Of a stretch of 6,977 nucleotides of DNA, positions 5,641 to 6,977 are shown piece by piece. The notes under the pieces are model-generated. The model did no database searches, was not told where the DNA came from, and was given only the letters and a program-made list of their open reading frames with translations. Source of the stretch: an uncultured Collinsella sp. (GTDB lineage Bacteria; Actinomycetota; Coriobacteriia; Coriobacteriales; Coriobacteriaceae). The first letter of the stretch is position 1; each line of letters starts with the position of its first letter. The stretch is from positions 1-6,977 of the forward strand of contig URKU01000097.1 of assembly GCA_900548515.1 (NCBI GenBank), written 5' to 3'. The position numbers were made by a program, and so were the translations under genes.

Positions 5641-5728
5641 CATAGCACCCCAACGTCAGCACATCACCCACGGCAAGCACATCACGCACGACAACCAACA
5701 CATCAACAAACAGCACGAACATCAACCG
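5641..5728 (+). other. CA-rich, G-poor leader with an 18-nt period repeat
   Basis: This stretch is dominated by CA, AAC and CAC steps and contains few G bases. AGCACATCACCCACGGC (5658-5674) recurs as AGCACATCACGCACGAC (5676-5692), 15 of 17 identical at a period of 18. Such sequence should be nearly unstructured in RNA, which often helps ribosome loading. In the frame of the downstream gene it would read as a histidine-rich repeat (HITHGK, HITHDN), so an N-terminal extension cannot be fully excluded. Confidence 0.45.
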
Positions 5729-5740
5729 ATTGGAGAAGCT

Positions 5741-6631
5741 ATGACAAACCACCACGCTGAAGACGGCGATAAGAAAAGCATTCTGGATGCCCGAATTGAG
5801 CGAGCATATGCAAACGAATATGACGCCGCCTTTGCCGCCGCAACCATCAAGAACTACGCGTCGCTACCGCTCGCGACGATCTTGGCCGACCACCCTCAAC
5901 TGCTGAAGCGCTGCACAAAGATCATGGGCGACCCCGACATTCGCAAGCTGACAGACCCCTATGCCCCAAAACGCGACAACGATTCGTACGTTCTTACCGT
6001 AGGCTGCCTAGCCCATATGCTTACGGCGCTCGACACGAAACTCAAGCTCGAATGGGAGCCCGACGAGCGTCATGAACTCGAAAGCAAACGGAACACCCTG
6101 CGCACCGCACTGTTCCTTCCGTTGGACGGCCTCAAGCGCTGCAACGTCGAGCTCAATACACAGGCGCGGCAAAAGCCCGGGACCACGGGGCAGAAAACTC
6201 CAAGACCCCATGCGGCCATCGTCGACCGCAACCGATATAACCGCATGACCGCGCACTTTTCCGCCGAGGGAGCAGCCATAAGGACGCTGATCGACCTGCT
6301 GTGCCTCCTGAGCATCAACGAGCTATTTGAGGGCTATCTCGCCCTTGTTCCCGCGACGGCACCCAAGTCGGTAGCAAAGATCATCGAGACCTGCAGACGC
6401 CAGTTTGAGCGCCATCGCAATGGCAGCGAGATGAACGCCAGCATCGCGCAGTACTACGCGGCTCATTACAAAAATGACGGATGTGCCCCTGTCGAGCATC
6501 AGCTGCGGCTCGCCTACACCACGCCCGTCGCAACGCTCCATCGCTTTGAAGCCCTTGGCGCTTGCGAGCCGCACGAACAGGCAGCCTGCCCCACAACCGA
6601 GCTCGATCTCAGGCTCGGACGAGCCCTGTAG
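5741..6631 (+). CDS. Uncharacterised 296-aa protein
   Basis: I do not recognise this protein. It is predicted cytoplasmic: there is no signal peptide, and only one moderately hydrophobic stretch (IRTLIDLLCLLSINELFEGYLALV, about residues 180-203), which includes acidic residues and reads more like buried helix than membrane. The start is rich in charged residues (MTNHHAEDGDKK). The middle carries a basic, proline-containing segment (about 144-160) that may be a linker between an N-terminal and a C-terminal helical part. Cysteines are scattered with no metal-binding pattern. The ATG at 5741 is supported by GGAG five bases upstream; an in-frame ATG at 5585 has no ribosome binding site. A ClpP-like gene follows 63 nt downstream on the same strand. 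A link to that protease, as substrate or adaptor, is only positional. Codon use looks like that of the neighbours, so it is likely a real gene. Confidence 0.75.
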   Translation: MTNHHAEDGDKKSILDARIERAYANEYDAAFAAATIKNYASLPLATILADHPQLLKRCTKIMGDPDIRKLTDPYAPKRDNDSYVLTVGCLAHMLTALDTKLKLEWEPDERHELESKRNTLRTALFLPLDGLKRCNVELNTQARQKPGTTGQKTPRPHAAIVDRNRYNRMTAHFSAEGAAIRTLIDLLCLLSINELFEGYLALVPATAPKSVAKIIETCRRQFERHRNGSEMNASIAQYYAAHYKNDGCAPVEHQLRLAYTTPVATLHRFEALGACEPHEQAACPTTELDLRLGRAL

Positions 6632-6652
6632 CCCGCCAGCCCCTCCGCGGGC
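6631..6652 (+). other. Small hairpin after the 296-aa gene
   Basis: GCCCGC (6631-6636) pairs with GCGGGC (6647-6652) around a 10-nt loop, starting in the last base of the stop codon. No U-tract follows, so read-through into the ClpP-like gene is expected; a role in RNA stability between the two cistrons is possible. Confidence 0.3.
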
Positions 6653-6694
6653 AACAATCCTATTCCACAACACAACCAACAGAAAGGAGTCCTC

Positions 6695-6977
6695 ATGGAC
6701 ACCAATCATTCCCCCATCATCAGCCCCCTCACCATGCGTGAATCCGCCCGAGGTATCACGCTCACCAGCATTTACGATGAGATGCTCGCCCGTCGCGAGC
6801 TCTCCGTCATGGGAAACATCGAAACCCCGATGGCCCACGACCTATGTCAGCAGATTCGCCTGCTCGATGCCACCGACCCCAGCCGCCCCATCACCATATT
6901 TGTCGCCAGCGCCGGCGGAAGCGTGCGATCGGGTCTTGCGATCTATGACGCCATGCGCCTCGCATCGTGCCCCATCC
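6695..6977 (+). CDS. ClpP-like protease subunit, 5' part
   Basis: The first 94 residues of a ClpP/S14-family serine protease; the frame runs off the window. ClpP subunits form a 14-mer barrel that degrades proteins fed by Clp ATPases. Visible family parts are the N-terminal SARGITLTSIYDEMLARRELSVMG (17-40, compare the ClpP pattern RGER-YDIYSRLL-ER-IFLG), a helix with the LLDATDP turn (56-62), and the oxyanion-hole region VASAGGSVRSGLAIYDAM (70-87). In standard ClpP the last segment reads NSPGGSVTAG-AIYDTM; here N and P are both replaced by A. The catalytic Ser, His and Asp lie beyond the window end. AAAGGAG five bases before the ATG sets the start. It follows the 296-aa gene by 63 nt. The divergence suggests an accessory paralogue rather than the housekeeping subunit. 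Confidence 0.85.
   Translation, partial: MDTNHSPIISPLTMRESARGITLTSIYDEMLARRELSVMGNIETPMAHDLCQQIRLLDATDPSRPITIFVASAGGSVRSGLAIYDAMRLASCPI

Larger units (their letters stand above)
5220..5740. other. Gene-free region and long leader before the 296-aa gene
   Basis: About 520 bases with no convincing gene. It includes an AT-rich part (about 5341-5515) with promoter-like sequence, and a short stem at 5404-5423. A further possible stem has GGCATTG (5542-5548) pairing with CGATGCC (5567-5573), and a CA-rich stretch runs up to the ribosome binding site at 5732. No tRNA, CRISPR or familiar riboswitch core was recognised. Open frames here lack ribosome binding sites. Confidence 0.55.

Noticed and set aside
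5658..5692. The 18-nt repeat as a CRISPR array
   Set aside because: There are only two short, imperfect, directly adjacent units without spacers.
5585..5740. In-frame ATG at 5585 as the start of the 296-aa gene
   Set aside because: No ribosome binding site precedes it and the added stretch is low-complexity; the ATG at 5741 has GGAG at proper spacing. It is kept as an open question in the findings.
6323..6838. A 171-codon minus-strand frame across the end of the 296-aa gene and the ClpP-like start
   Set aside because: It is antisense to a clear ClpP N-terminus and crosses the intergenic gap with its ribosome binding site.

Overview
The window looks like a chromosomal segment from a moderately GC-rich actinobacterium. 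Gene content, strong AGGAGG-type ribosome binding sites and compact same-strand gene groups would suit the Coriobacteriia, possibly Collinsella. That placement is inferred from general impression; no marker gene in the window proves it.

Layout. (1) Positions 1-1280, plus strand: the 3' end of a TcdA-like tRNA threonylcarbamoyladenosine dehydratase, then a TatD-family metal-dependent hydrolase 14 nt downstream. The two are probably co-transcribed. (2) Positions 1281-1558: an AT-rich, gene-free gap between convergent genes. It holds a 228-bp MITE-like element with 30-bp terminal inverted repeats and an inner 15-bp hairpin, followed by a GC-rich hairpin at the 3' end of the next gene. (3) Positions 4872 down to 1559, minus strand: four genes in the transcribed order DeoC-family aldolase, Cof-type HAD phosphatase, beta-phosphoglucomutase-like HAD phosphatase, and a PfkB-family kinase resembling fructoselysine 6-kinase (FrlD). 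Intercistronic hairpins separate the last three. (4) Positions 4873-5740: about 870 bp without a convincing gene. It contains an 8-bp dyad upstream of deoC, a 116-bp imperfect palindrome centred on GAATTC, and a very strong 16-bp terminator hairpin that shares its left arm with the palindrome. An AT-rich stretch and a CA-rich, G-poor leader follow. (5) Positions 5741-6977, plus strand: an unrecognised 296-aa protein, then the start of a divergent ClpP-like protease subunit cut by the window end.

How the genes may work together. The minus-strand set pairs one sugar kinase and one Schiff-base aldolase with two phosphatases. This fits uptake and breakdown of an unusual sugar or Amadori-type compound, or salvage of deoxysugar phosphates. 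No transporter, deglycase or regulator is visible, so the substrate remains open. The two right-hand genes form a small unit in which the unknown protein could be a partner or substrate of the ClpP-like enzyme; this is a guess from position only. The most unusual non-coding features are the MITE-like element and the palindrome with its orphan terminator.
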